Of a stretch of DNA of 64,000 bases, positions 23,176 to 31,860 are shown piece after piece. Under the pieces are notes generated by a model that did no database searches, was not told the DNA's origin, and was given only the letters and a program-made list of their open reading frames with translations. Position 1 is the first letter of the stretch. Every line of letters begins with the position of its first letter. The stretch spans positions 84,853 to 148,852 of the forward strand of contig NZ_MBSO01000010.1 in the NCBI RefSeq assembly GCF_001695835.1, in the 5' to 3' direction. A program made the translations under genes and the position numbers. The DNA is from Ensifer sp. LC11. GTDB taxonomy: Bacteria > Pseudomonadota > Alphaproteobacteria > Rhizobiales > Rhizobiaceae.

Positions 23176-25095
23176 ATGGCCTACGGCGACCCATATTTCG
23201 CTTGGATTGATGAGACCGAGGGTTTCGACCAGGTACTGCACCGCCGTTTCGATGAAGAGATCGAGGAGTGGGTCCTTGATGCGGAGGAAGACGGCTTCGC
23301 GGTCGGCACACTCAAAGTCCGACCACCGGAAGGTGGCATGCTGAAAACCACTCGGAAGTTGTGGGGTCTTCTCTCTGTAGAGCTGTCCGACGGCAGCCTC
23401 GATCTTATCTGGAAAGGCAAAGTCGACAGTTTTCCGCTTGGCGGCAATCCGGAAGAAGCGACGCTAAAATTCAAATGCGCCCCAGGGGACTGGCAAGACC
23501 GTCAGCTCACCTTGTTGCAAGCGACGAAGTCCCAACCTCATTGGGACGACGTTCTCGTAGCGAAGGAAAGCAGAAACGATCCGACGGAAATCCTGGACGG
23601 CCAAAGCCGCGTGATCTGCTTTCATCCGGCTACGCACGTCTGCGAGCTGCACGACATTTTCGGCGTTGGCCTGGACGAATGGGATATCGGTCTCGAATGG
23701 TTCGAAGACAGCTTGTCGGCTGAGATCACGGAGCCACCAATTTCCTATGTTGACGTCACGGTCACCGCGAAGTGGAAGCAGCAGCTGTCAGGCAGTTTCT
23801 CTGCCACGGCTGCGGTTCGCAGTGCTTTCGGTGGCACCGATCCCGCTACATTGACTGGCGAAGATTTCGAGAACAGGTGGCCAGGTCAGGGTGACGGCAT
23901 CTCGAACAACAATGGCTACACCGTCCAGACCAGCAGCTTAAAACTGATCACGCCGAATGACGGTCGACCGACGGAGCACACCTTCCGCGCGGCCGCGAAA
24001 TGGTTTCCATATCTCACCGATGCAAACCTGACCTCCCCTGGGACCCGGAATCCACCTTTGCCGATCACGTATTATAACGCCGATATCGACCTGTCCTGGA
24101 CTGCCGAACAGTCTCGCAGCGAAGTCATCAAGATGCGTCTGAAGAGCGGCGTGCAAGACACTTCTCTTGGTAATGGCGGTGGCCGCACGCTCGATATCAC
24201 TCTTCAAGACATTACCGTCGACGACGTGTCAGAAGCCTGGAGACCGGGCGTGTTCTATGCCGTCGGTCAACAGGTCCGTGCTGGCTCCAAAACTTACGAA
24301 CGTCTTCGAGCTGGGGTGTCCGAGGCGACCTGGGGCGAAGACTTCACTTACATGGACCTGTCAACATTTCCTCCAACGTTGCGCCAAAACTGGGAGGCGG
24401 TACAGGATCAAAGCCCGCTCGGCGGCATTGGAAGCGACAAGTATTTTCCAACGGTCCGAGGACATACAACCCTCCTCGCTGTCTTGATGAAGGCCCGAGC
24501 CATTCTCGCCGAAGCCATGCGCTGCATCGAGATCGAGTTCGAGGTCCCTCTCATGGACGCACTCGAAGCAGGTCTCTATCTCGGCAAGCGCATCCGTGTG
24601 GAGGTCCCCCCGGGCCGCCTGGCTATCGAGGGTGAGATCATCGTCGGCAAGGTCTCGGCATACACGATGACCTCGAATGCATCGGACGACACCTGTCGTA
24701 TTACTATCAAAGCAGCCTGTGGGTCCGGGAAATCTACGACCGGTACTGGTGCGCAATCGGCATCTCAGACCGGCGAAACCTGGGACCAGGTTGTCCTTCC
24801 GAGCATCGCTGGTCTGACACCTACGCCGATGGCGACAGGCGGTATCGTTCGTGCTCGTGTCGAGAATGCCCTGCAAGAGCAGATCGATTACATCTCCGCA
24901 CGGGACTACGACCCAGCAGCCGGTCGCACCAACGAAGATGCGACGAATCCCGAGAAGCTCATCCGAGACGTCCCGACAAGGCTCACTTTCGACCTGGTTC
25001 CTATCGCCGCCGCAGATGATCTTGTTCTTGAGCATTCGATGACGATCCCGGTTCCCTTCGAAGGTCCGCGTCAGATCGACTTTGGAGGAGCGTGA
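23176..25095 (+). CDS. Large tail-tip protein with a possible carbohydrate-binding insert, 639 aa
   Basis: It follows the minor tail gene by 2 bp. The N-terminus (residues 1-200) is strand-rich and tip-like. At about residues 354-405, EAWRPGVFYAVGQQVRAGSKTYERLRAGVS resembles the short aromatic chitin-binding-type module (W-x-P-G-x-x-Y-x-x-G-x-x-V ... Y). This could bind surface polysaccharide. A SGKSTTGTG linker precedes a C-terminal domain. Whether it is the baseplate hub or a receptor-binding protein cannot be decided by eye. Confidence 0.6.
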   Translation: MAYGDPYFAWIDETEGFDQVLHRRFDEEIEEWVLDAEEDGFAVGTLKVRPPEGGMLKTTRKLWGLLSVELSDGSLDLIWKGKVDSFPLGGNPEEATLKFKCAPGDWQDRQLTLLQATKSQPHWDDVLVAKESRNDPTEILDGQSRVICFHPATHVCELHDIFGVGLDEWDIGLEWFEDSLSAEITEPPISYVDVTVTAKWKQQLSGSFSATAAVRSAFGGTDPATLTGEDFENRWPGQGDGISNNNGYTVQTSSLKLITPNDGRPTEHTFRAAAKWFPYLTDANLTSPGTRNPPLPITYYNADIDLSWTAEQSRSEVIKMRLKSGVQDTSLGNGGGRTLDITLQDITVDDVSEAWRPGVFYAVGQQVRAGSKTYERLRAGVSEATWGEDFTYMDLSTFPPTLRQNWEAVQDQSPLGGIGSDKYFPTVRGHTTLLAVLMKARAILAEAMRCIEIEFEVPLMDALEAGLYLGKRIRVEVPPGRLAIEGEIIVGKVSAYTMTSNASDDTCRITIKAACGSGKSTTGTGAQSASQTGETWDQVVLPSIAGLTPTPMATGGIVRARVENALQEQIDYISARDYDPAAGRTNEDATNPEKLIRDVPTRLTFDLVPIAAADDLVLEHSMTIPVPFEGPRQIDFGGA

Positions 25096-25097
25096 TC

Positions 25098-25706
25098 ATG
25101 AGCGATTTGACGTCTGGTATTCGTCGAGCAGCAGCACCTGAACGAAAGCCCGGTGCCGTCGTCACCTCGTCGTCCGGCGTCAACCAGGGCGATCCTACCC
25201 TCTCGCGAGAACCTGGTCGGGAGACCATTGGTTCCCGCAGCAAGGCTTTTCCGTCCGACGCCGGAGCGGGACACAAGAGCAATGGCTGGCATGAGCTGAC
25301 CGACGTCGAACATCGAGCTTACACAGAGACGGCGGTTAATCTCACGCTCAACGCGGGAGACGTGCTGACGCTCGATCCGACGCGCTGCCAAAACTGGCGC
25401 GTGTCGGTGAATGGCGCGACCACGATCATCATGCCTGCCCCCAGCTTCCCGGAGCCTGCCGTGGCTCGGATCGACGCGCCCGAGCGTAGCCGTCTATGGT
25501 CCTGTGTCCTGATCGTCGATGTCCCGAGCGGCGGGACCTTTCCGACCATCCAAGGGGCGAAGTGGAGCGAAAAGGCAGCGGCTCCAAACGTCAAGAAAGC
25601 TGACGGTACTGACCCGGAAGATTGGGGTGGGCGTTATTCATTCACGTTCGTGCTCGATCCGCTGCTTGGCGATGTTATCGGACACGAGGGAGCGGTGAGG
25701 GTCTAA
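25098..25706 (+). CDS. Hypothetical tail protein, 202 aa
   Basis: The start is ATG 25098 (a GTG at 25092 would overlap the previous stop). The first 70 residues look disordered (Ser, Gly, Arg). Residues about 75-200 are strand-rich: TETAVNLTLNAGDVLTLDPTRCQNWRVSVNGATTIIMP and GGRYSFTFVLDPLLGDVIGHEGAVRV. The pattern is common for small beta-sandwich tail-tip or fibre proteins. It ends in a TAATG overlap with the next gene. Confidence 0.55.
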   Translation: MSDLTSGIRRAAAPERKPGAVVTSSSGVNQGDPTLSREPGRETIGSRSKAFPSDAGAGHKSNGWHELTDVEHRAYTETAVNLTLNAGDVLTLDPTRCQNWRVSVNGATTIIMPAPSFPEPAVARIDAPERSRLWSCVLIVDVPSGGTFPTIQGAKWSEKAAAPNVKKADGTDPEDWGGRYSFTFVLDPLLGDVIGHEGAVRV

Positions 25707-27274
25707 TGCTGGCGAGACGTCTTTCCGGGGCTCGGCCAGCGGTGCCGGAGGCCGAAACTTTCACCGATTATTATGTCGTATGTGGCGGTTCAGGCATCAT
25801 CTACGCCTCGCCAAGTCTGTCCGACCCCCGATTTGCGGTTTTGGGAAAGATCGCCATGTCCGCGCCTCGCCCGGTCGTTCCGTACATCTCAAAAGACGAG
25901 ATGGGGATCGGTCTCTCTTACGGCTCCGCAGGGCACAAGTTCATCAAGCACAAGACGAAGGATTTTGACGGAACGCTGGCACCGACCTCCGAAGTTCCTA
26001 ACACGACCGAAGGCTATCGCTGGACAACAACCCGATCCGCCATCTTGAGGTACAAGATCGACGGTGTAATTCCCCCAGCGGAGCAGAACGTTATCAGTTT
26101 CTTCTCATGGTCCGGCACGTCAACGCCGATTTCGCAGATCGATGTGGACGACTACGGCTTCGATATTTTTTCAGGTATTGGATCAGGACTTGTTTACAGC
26201 CCGTCTGGATACAGCGCGTACCTGCTAAATAATCGGTCAGACAGGGTCGGACCTGCGAATACTATTCTTGCTCTTAACAATAACCGAACCGTGTTCTCTT
26301 ATCTAGAAAACAAGAGCAATCCGAGTCCCTGTGTTGAACCAGATAGAGCCGATTCTTCGGGTCTTAGTTCAGGCCTTAAGCCGTTCGCACTGAGAATTCC
26401 GCCGTCAGGGACACCCACAACTATCGATCTCAGCATCATCGACCACTGGTCTTGCCGTCCCTACGTCCCTGCGGGATCGGAAGGATTGCCATCGTATCGA
26501 ATGATCAGGAAATTCAAAGAATTGGCGCATTGCCAGGCTCGCGACGCTCTGTATGTCCTGGGCCGCATCGATATTGAAGAAATGCGCCGGTCAGACATTA
26601 CCATTCTCAATCTTGGCAAGCGGGCAGGTGTCGCAACTGGACTTGATCGGCTGATTGGCCGCGTTGAGGGCTCATACTCGACTCAGTCAGCGATTGTGAT
26701 TTTCAAAGTGACCGATGCGGGAATTGCGGTTGCAGACTATCTATACCGCAACATTCAAGCTGTGCCGTACGGCCGCTACCCATACCGCCAGGCGACATCG
26801 CAGCGGGATATTATGTGCATCGACGGTACGCTTTTTGCTAACAACGGTACGTCGTCTGATTACGAGATCAGTAGAGCTGAATGGGATGCAAACTTCGACC
26901 GCGCGAGCTACGCAGTCGTGCCTTCCGTCCCGAACGTAACGAAGATTCCCGGCGTATTCACAGCTACCATCAAAAGCCCGTTGATGGCTTTTGACGGAAG
27001 AGACTTCTTTTTTGAAATCGCGGAGACCGCGACGCGGCACGCGATCTATAGGCTCGACAGGTCAAATGGTGATGTAACGCGGGTCTTTCAGCTGGACGCA
27101 AACGATACGTACGCTCACGCCTATTTTGACGTGATCTCGAATCCGCCCGTATTTCACGCTGAAAGCACATCGACATCAACATTTGCTACGTATCAAGTGA
27201 CGAAGGACGGGAGTGCCACCGCTAATGTGGCTCGGGCCCTTGTCTCTACTACATCCTGGTTGTGTAGAATATAA
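25706..27274 (+). CDS. Probable tail fibre or receptor-binding protein, 522 aa
   Basis: The start is ATG 25706, overlapping the previous TAA. The chain has many aromatic residues and short strands (YYVVCGGSGIIYASPSLSDP, YGFDIFSGIGSGLVYSPSGYSAYLLNN), consistent with a beta-propeller or fibre. There is no enzymatic signature. Codon use is more AT-rich than the head genes (for example 26160-26340), which fits a frequently exchanged host-range gene. It is last of the tail block. Confidence 0.55.
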   Translation: MLARRLSGARPAVPEAETFTDYYVVCGGSGIIYASPSLSDPRFAVLGKIAMSAPRPVVPYISKDEMGIGLSYGSAGHKFIKHKTKDFDGTLAPTSEVPNTTEGYRWTTTRSAILRYKIDGVIPPAEQNVISFFSWSGTSTPISQIDVDDYGFDIFSGIGSGLVYSPSGYSAYLLNNRSDRVGPANTILALNNNRTVFSYLENKSNPSPCVEPDRADSSGLSSGLKPFALRIPPSGTPTTIDLSIIDHWSCRPYVPAGSEGLPSYRMIRKFKELAHCQARDALYVLGRIDIEEMRRSDITILNLGKRAGVATGLDRLIGRVEGSYSTQSAIVIFKVTDAGIAVADYLYRNIQAVPYGRYPYRQATSQRDIMCIDGTLFANNGTSSDYEISRAEWDANFDRASYAVVPSVPNVTKIPGVFTATIKSPLMAFDGRDFFFEIAETATRHAIYRLDRSNGDVTRVFQLDANDTYAHAYFDVISNPPVFHAESTSTSTFATYQVTKDGSATANVARALVSTTSWLCRI

Positions 27275-27340
27275 TCTCTCGGCTATTGCGCTACGCCTCA
27301 AGTTGAATCACGCTTTAGATTCAACCGCGTAGGAGGTGCC

Positions 27341-27988
27341 ATGGGTAACGTCATTGGGAATGCCAGTATCGGTCGAGATCACTCGAACTCGATCATTGAC
27401 GGGATGCGGCAGAGGCAGGTCGACGCAATCGTTCGCCACGTTTATGCGTTGAACATCACCGGATCAAAGCTGTGGAGCATGACACACTCGATCCGGCCGA
27501 ATGAATTGAGTGACCTAAAAATTGGCGAGACCAAGAATTTCGGGGTCGGGCGTCTCGCAACAGTTTGCCAGACGCTAGGCATGGAGCAGGTTTTCCGCTG
27601 TTACCGGCCGCTTGAGTCATACAAACATCTCAAGACAAAAGACCAACGAATTCACAGACTATTCTCCGAGCTTTACCGCGTTTACGACCTAAGCCAGGAG
27701 ACGATGGTTGATATCGGAGCACGGTCTTATCCGACGACCCGAGCCGTGGTTGACCAAGTCGGGGTTCTATCGCTTCAGCTTGTCGAGAATATCAGCCGAG
27801 AACCGTATTTCTGGCACAGAGAGGTTTTCGCCGTCTCGGCCATTTATCTCTCAGCCGAACAGTTGCTTAAACGGATGAAAACCAGAACCTGGCGGATCGA
27901 TCAGCTTCTTTTCCAGCTCGGAACAACGGCGGAGCTTATGGAAGGGATCGCCGACGATCTTCTCGCCAAGGACGCTGAGGCAGCATAA
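27341..27988 (+). CDS. Unrecognised helical protein between tail and lysis genes, 215 aa
   Basis: TAGGAGG precedes ATG 27341. The protein is soluble, basic and helical: MRQRQVDAIVRHVYALNIT, LATVCQTLGMEQVFRCYRPLESYKHLKTKDQRIHRLFSELYRVYD, and AEQLLKRMKTRTWRIDQLLFQLG. It shows no virion-like strand pattern and no known motif. The location after the fibre gene and before motif copy 27996 suggests cargo or a late regulator. Confidence 0.5.
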   Translation: MGNVIGNASIGRDHSNSIIDGMRQRQVDAIVRHVYALNITGSKLWSMTHSIRPNELSDLKIGETKNFGVGRLATVCQTLGMEQVFRCYRPLESYKHLKTKDQRIHRLFSELYRVYDLSQETMVDIGARSYPTTRAVVDQVGVLSLQLVENISREPYFWHREVFAVSAIYLSAEQLLKRMKTRTWRIDQLLFQLGTTAELMEGIADDLLAKDAEAA

Positions 27989-27995
27989 TTCAACC

Positions 27996-28012
27996 GGGTC
28001 TCTATCACGCCC
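27996..28012 (+). promoter_or_regulatory. Late-region motif, copy 10 (CGCCC variant)
   Basis: GGGTCTCTATCACGCCC lies 46 bp before the 28059 start, with a CCCTC/GAGGG hairpin between. Its divergent 3' end resembles copy 6662. Confidence 0.55.
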
Positions 28013-28058
28013 GTATGCTCACAATCCCTCCAACGAGGGGACCAAGTGGACAGTTTGA

Positions 28059-28301
28059 ATGGCAGCCGACGACACGTTGCTCGAAGTGGTGAGGAAGCTC
28101 TCCGTAGTCGAGACCAAGATCGATATCTTTATTAACAAGCAGACTTCGTCTGACCAAAAAATTGCGGCGATTGAGACTGATCTTTCGGCTCTCAAGACGG
28201 AAATCCGAGGCTGGAAGTCAAAATTTGCCGGTGCGGCCGCCGTTATCTCGGCTGCAATGGTCTTTTTGGTTCCGTTTGTCAAAAATAAACTAGGACTATA
28301 A
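28059..28301 (+). CDS. Small coiled-coil plus membrane-span protein (XhlA-like)
   Basis: The 80-aa product has a predicted coiled coil (LLEVVRKLSVVETKIDIFINKQTSSDQKIAAIETDLSALKTEI) followed by one membrane span (FAGAAAVISAAMVFLVPFV) and a basic end. This is the architecture of XhlA-type holin partners. It lies 140 bp ahead of the metallophosphatase gene and 2.4 kb before the amidase. It could assist lysis or anchor another protein; the layout alone cannot tell. Confidence 0.5.
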   Translation: MAADDTLLEVVRKLSVVETKIDIFINKQTSSDQKIAAIETDLSALKTEIRGWKSKFAGAAAVISAAMVFLVPFVKNKLGL

Positions 28302-28441
28302 CTCCTTGCGCCGCCTGATCGCGTCAACAGATTGGGATTTAAGCTGCTGTATTTGTTGGCAAAAATTGTTGCGCCGACAGAATTATTTGCGAACATCGTA
28401 TTCAAGCCGCACAAAAAACAACAAGGCGGCGGGAGATATAA

Positions 28442-30325
28442 ATGTTTCAGCAGCATGATCGCGCGGCGGATGCGCAACTTATACATCCGTACCTGTCAAA
28501 AGGACTTTCGTTTACTAAGATCGCCGAAGCCACCGGCCTCGCGCGATCCCGATGCTACCGAGCAGCAAAATGGCTCGAAGAAAACTCCAGCCCGGACGAA
28601 ATTCACGTCGCGATCCACGAGGTCGAAGGACCGGAGAAGCCCAAAAAGAAGAAGGGTCCGACCGAAACAGAGATCAGGCAGAAGGTCGCCACTGACGAGC
28701 TGACGGTCCCCTTCTCAAACTGGTTGGAGATCGGCCGTTGGGTCCGTGAAGCTGCTGAGCCCGTCGACATTTACGAGACCGACGAAGATGGCGAGCAGGT
28801 TCTGGTCGGCCAGAAAATCGACCCCGGCGTGATGTGGCCTGTTGATTGGGACGGTCCCAAGACCTACGCCCAGACGGCCTATGAGACTGGTCCGGCAAGA
28901 CCATCAGTAAAGGCTGGTTACATTCTGGGCTATGTCCAAGAAGGAACTCCGATACACGGACCGGCTTGGATCAATATGATTTCCCTGGCGGCCGCCTATG
29001 GTGGCTACGCGGTCGGGATGGGGGGTGGAACCTACAGCAAGCGCTGGTTCATGCGGAAATCGAAAAAGGACGTAACCGAGATCGCTCCCTGGTCCGCAGT
29101 CGCCGAACCTTATGTGACGCGCAAGCGCCTCGATATCAGCCCGAAAATCCAGTTTGCTGCTGAGATGAACCTGTCTCCGACAGCCACCCACCCCTTGACG
29201 GGGTTCGAAACCTACATAGGCGGCATCACGACCGTCTTCCCTCACCCAAAACGCGAAGTTCGGAGCCTTCCCAGAGGCCATTGGAACGAGTCCGTCACAG
29301 CCTGGACGACAGGCTCCATGACCGTCCCGAATTACATCTTGCAGAAAGCTGGTTTGAAAGCACTTAAGGCTCATGCAATCGGCTTCGTCATCGTCGAAAT
29401 CGATCACGACGACAACGTCTTCGCACGCAATGTTAAATGCGATCCGGTATCCGGCGCTTTCTATGACTTGGACCTGCATGTCGACCGAGGGATCGTGAGA
29501 TTCGCAGCGGATGTCCGCCGAGAACAAGGGCTACTGGGGCCAGTGCTGGGCGTTGGATGTAGCCATGTCAGGATCGCCAACAACCGCTACCTGCGTGCGA
29601 TTTATGGACTGGGGGGATACCCGACCGAAGACCTGCCGTTGATCGACGCTGTCGACGCTTCGGTACAGACCTTTCACGATCTTTTCGACGGCGGCTCGAT
29701 CAACCATCACGAAGATAATGATGCCATCGCTCTCTACAAGCGTCACGCGCGGGGCACGGGTGTCTTACTCGAAGAAGTGCAACACGCTGCCGATTTCCTG
29801 GTAGAGACCTACCGGCCTACGTGCGAGACCGTGGTCGTCTATTCCAACCACGATGATTTCCTTCGTCGCTGGCTTCTGAAGTCCTCCGATAGGGTCGACG
29901 TCCAAAACTCGAAGCTCTGGCATCGGTTGAACTGGGTCGTCCGAGAGCACATCGACCAAGGCCAGAACATCAACATTTTTGAGCACCTGCTGCGGGAACG
30001 GCGACCGGATGCTGAATTCACCTTCGCCACCATGGCGGGTCTATGTGAGCGCCACGGTTATCAGCTCCAATACCACGGTGACCGCAATCCGAATGGTGCC
30101 AGAGGTTCGACAGCAGGCCTGGCCAAGATCGGGAAGCCCATCCTGAAAGCCCATGATCACGGGATGGCTCTTATAGACGAGTGCATATCCCTCGGGGCGA
30201 TCATCGATGAAGAGCAAGCCGAATACGCAATCGGTCCATCGTCATGGGCTGCAGGATACGCTCTCGTGCACTGTGATGGAAACGCCCAGCTCGCGACCCT
30301 GGTCGGAGAAAAATGGCGGGCTTAG
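28442..30325 (+). CDS. T5 A1-like metallophosphatase with N-terminal HTH, 627 aa
   Basis: Residues about 15-45 form a helix-turn-helix (LSKGLSFTKIAEATGLARSRCYRAAKWL). The large C-terminal part resembles the phage T5 A1 family: GHWNESVTAWTTGSMTVPNYI, AIGFVIVEIDHDDNVFARNVKCDPVSGAFYDLDL, then DLFDGGSINHHEDND, VVVYSNHDDFLRRWL (a GNHD-like motif) and QYHGDRNPNGARGS. These are the metal-binding blocks expected of a calcineurin-like phosphoesterase. In T5, A1 is needed for host DNA degradation and pre-early shut-off. In a prophage, next to lysis genes, such an activity is unusual. GGCGGGAG precedes the ATG. Confidence 0.7.
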   Translation: MFQQHDRAADAQLIHPYLSKGLSFTKIAEATGLARSRCYRAAKWLEENSSPDEIHVAIHEVEGPEKPKKKKGPTETEIRQKVATDELTVPFSNWLEIGRWVREAAEPVDIYETDEDGEQVLVGQKIDPGVMWPVDWDGPKTYAQTAYETGPARPSVKAGYILGYVQEGTPIHGPAWINMISLAAAYGGYAVGMGGGTYSKRWFMRKSKKDVTEIAPWSAVAEPYVTRKRLDISPKIQFAAEMNLSPTATHPLTGFETYIGGITTVFPHPKREVRSLPRGHWNESVTAWTTGSMTVPNYILQKAGLKALKAHAIGFVIVEIDHDDNVFARNVKCDPVSGAFYDLDLHVDRGIVRFAADVRREQGLLGPVLGVGCSHVRIANNRYLRAIYGLGGYPTEDLPLIDAVDASVQTFHDLFDGGSINHHEDNDAIALYKRHARGTGVLLEEVQHAADFLVETYRPTCETVVVYSNHDDFLRRWLLKSSDRVDVQNSKLWHRLNWVVREHIDQGQNINIFEHLLRERRPDAEFTFATMAGLCERHGYQLQYHGDRNPNGARGSTAGLAKIGKPILKAHDHGMALIDECISLGAIIDEEQAEYAIGPSSWAAGYALVHCDGNAQLATLVGEKWRA

Positions 30326-30660
30326 GCCCTCCGTTTTCCGTCACGTTCGATCCGCTCTCGCAGCATTGTCAGAGCCCGGTCTACCGGGCTCTCACCTTTC
30401 GCCAAATCCCGAGCGTCGAATTTTTGGGTGTCGAGACCGGCATCTGAACGTTTCGCTTTCAACATCACGTCGGCGGTGAAGGCTTCAAATTCCTTCGCCG
30501 CCTGGTCTCGTGCCGGGAATCTTTCCGGATGCTGCTTCCTGATGTCGGTCAGTACAACGACGTAAGGAAAGTCGGGGTGTTGGAAGAACCCCTCTCCTTT
30601 CTCGGTGATATCGCGAGTGAACTCGCGGATCGCATGCGGCTCGAAAACTAAGTCTTTCAT
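30322..30660 (-). CDS. Hypothetical prophage protein, 112 aa (start uncertain)
   Basis: It is transcribed against the late genes and overlaps the end of the metallophosphatase gene by 4 bp. The start is placed at ATG 30660 (MKDLVFEPHAIREF); an upstream in-frame ATG at 30702 would extend it across motif copy 30666. The product is charged, with KRSDAGLDTQKFDARDLAKGESPVDRALTMLRERIERD at the C-terminus. No family is recognised. If real, it may be expressed in the lysogen. Confidence 0.45.
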   Translation of the reverse strand: MKDLVFEPHAIREFTRDITEKGEGFFQHPDFPYVVVLTDIRKQHPERFPARDQAAKEFEAFTADVMLKAKRSDAGLDTQKFDARDLAKGESPVDRALTMLRERIERDGKRRA

Positions 30661-30665
30661 TTCCC

Positions 30666-30682
30666 GGGTCTCTATCAGCCGA
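30666..30682 (+). promoter_or_regulatory. Late-region motif, copy 11, before the lysis cassette
   Basis: GGGTCTCTATCAGCCGA lies 42 bp upstream of the endolysin start and just upstream of the divergent 30660 gene. It is identical to copies 14779 and 17860. Confidence 0.65.
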
Positions 30683-30724
30683 ACATTCGACACTGGAGCC
30701 ATAAAGGTATCTGGAGGTTCCTAA

Positions 30725-31222
30725 ATGTCGTTTAAGTTTGCCGATCCCAAACGCCCGGTGCACACAATCGTGCTGCACTGCTCAGCGACCAGGGTCAATT
30801 CCGACTATTCCGTTGAACAGTTGACGGCCGATCATAAAGGTCGTGGCTTCGACGGTCCCGGCTACCATTTCTACATCCGCAAAAACGGTGACGTCGTCTT
30901 CCTGCGGCCGATGACGTGCATCGGCGCTCACGTCCAGGGGCACAATACCGGTTCAATCGGCATTTGCTACGAGGGTGGTCTGGACGCCTCTGGTAAGCCC
31001 AATGACACCCGAACGGCTGCCCAGAAGAAAACGATGCACGACCTGCTCGTTGCTTTAGCGGCATTCCTGCGCACCGTCGGACAAGAGATCACGACTATCT
31101 GCGGCCACCGTGATTTTTCACCTGACAAGAACGGCAACGGCAAGATCGATGCGTGGGAGCGCATCAAGGAATGCCCATGCTTCGACGCGATCCCGGAGTT
31201 TGCCTATGCGAAAGCAGCCTAA
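30725..31222 (+). CDS. Endolysin, N-acetylmuramoyl-L-alanine amidase (T7 lysozyme type)
   Basis: The 165-aa amidase_2 domain carries VHTIVLHCSATRV with zinc ligand His18, GYHFYIRKNGDV, HNTGSIGICYEGG, ICGHRDFSPDKNGNG with His128, and KECPC with the likely third ligand Cys150. It cleaves the amide between MurNAc and L-Ala. There is no signal peptide, so release depends on the holin encoded next. CTGGAGG precedes the ATG. Confidence 0.93.
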   Translation: MSFKFADPKRPVHTIVLHCSATRVNSDYSVEQLTADHKGRGFDGPGYHFYIRKNGDVVFLRPMTCIGAHVQGHNTGSIGICYEGGLDASGKPNDTRTAAQKKTMHDLLVALAAFLRTVGQEITTICGHRDFSPDKNGNGKIDAWERIKECPCFDAIPEFAYAKAA

Positions 31223-31499
31223 GATCAGGGCCGCTGCCGCCGACAAGAAGAGCAGCCGGACATTCACGAAACGGATCACAACCGTTTGCGTCCTGTCCGA
31301 TATCGCTGTCGCTGTCCTTGGCGTAGCAGTAGGACACGCTGGAACCGCAGAACTCGTGAAAGAGCTGGCCTTTGGCCAAGCGATGTTCCTTTTCGCTTAT
31401 CAGGCCGTCGGCTTAATGGACCACCGCATCGCCAAAAACCTGGACGGCATCACGTCGCTTGTGTCCGCGATCCTGGGAAGGAGACGCACCGATGCTTAA
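31206..31499 (+). CDS. Probable holin, 97 aa, two membrane spans
   Basis: It overlaps the amidase end by 17 bp. A basic start (MRKQPKIRAAAADKKSSR) is followed by two membrane segments, VCVLSDIAVAVLGVAVGHA and LAFGQAMFLFAYQAVGLM, then a basic tail (LGRRRTDA). Size, topology and position between amidase and spanins support a class II-like holin that triggers lysis. Confidence 0.7.
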   Translation: MRKQPKIRAAAADKKSSRTFTKRITTVCVLSDIAVAVLGVAVGHAGTAELVKELAFGQAMFLFAYQAVGLMDHRIAKNLDGITSLVSAILGRRRTDA

Positions 31500-31860
31500 G
31501 TTCCTGCAGCCATATTTCGCCTATGCGCAGATCGGAGCCCTCGTTCTCATTGCCGGGTTCGTCGGTTTCCTTTGGGTCTCAATCGCTAATAAGAAGGCCG
31601 AGATCGCTCGCCTAGAGACCAGATTGTCTTCCTTGCAGGAAACCCTTTTGAAGGCGGTCGACGCCGCAGAAGCTAACCGGGAAATGATCAACAAGGTCGA
31701 TGCAGCTCGCCGTCGTCAACTAGACGCGGTCAACCAGGAGTTTGAAGCTTACAAACAGCAGCAGGCAGCGCTTGACGCGATGGACGCCGAGATCGATGCC
31801 GCAGCCGACCAAGACGGTCCTCTGGCTCCGATTCTCAAGAATTGGAGGCCGCCGCAATGA
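31492..31860 (+). CDS. i-spanin (Rz-like), 122 aa
   Basis: The start is ATG 31492, overlapping the holin end. An N-terminal anchor (AYAQIGALVLIAGFVGFLWVSI) is followed by a long coiled coil (KKAEIARLETRLSSLQETLLKAVDAAEANREM ... AVNQEFEAYKQQQAALDAM). This is the Rz architecture, which bridges the periplasm. Its stop overlaps the next ATG. Confidence 0.8.
   Translation: MLKFLQPYFAYAQIGALVLIAGFVGFLWVSIANKKAEIARLETRLSSLQETLLKAVDAAEANREMINKVDAARRRQLDAVNQEFEAYKQQQAALDAMDAEIDAAADQDGPLAPILKNWRPPQ
31574..31590 (+). promoter_or_regulatory. Late-region motif, degenerate copy 12
   Basis: GGGTCTCAATCGCTAAT matches 11 of 12 core positions and lies inside the i-spanin gene, far from a start. It may be chance. 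Confidence 0.25.
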
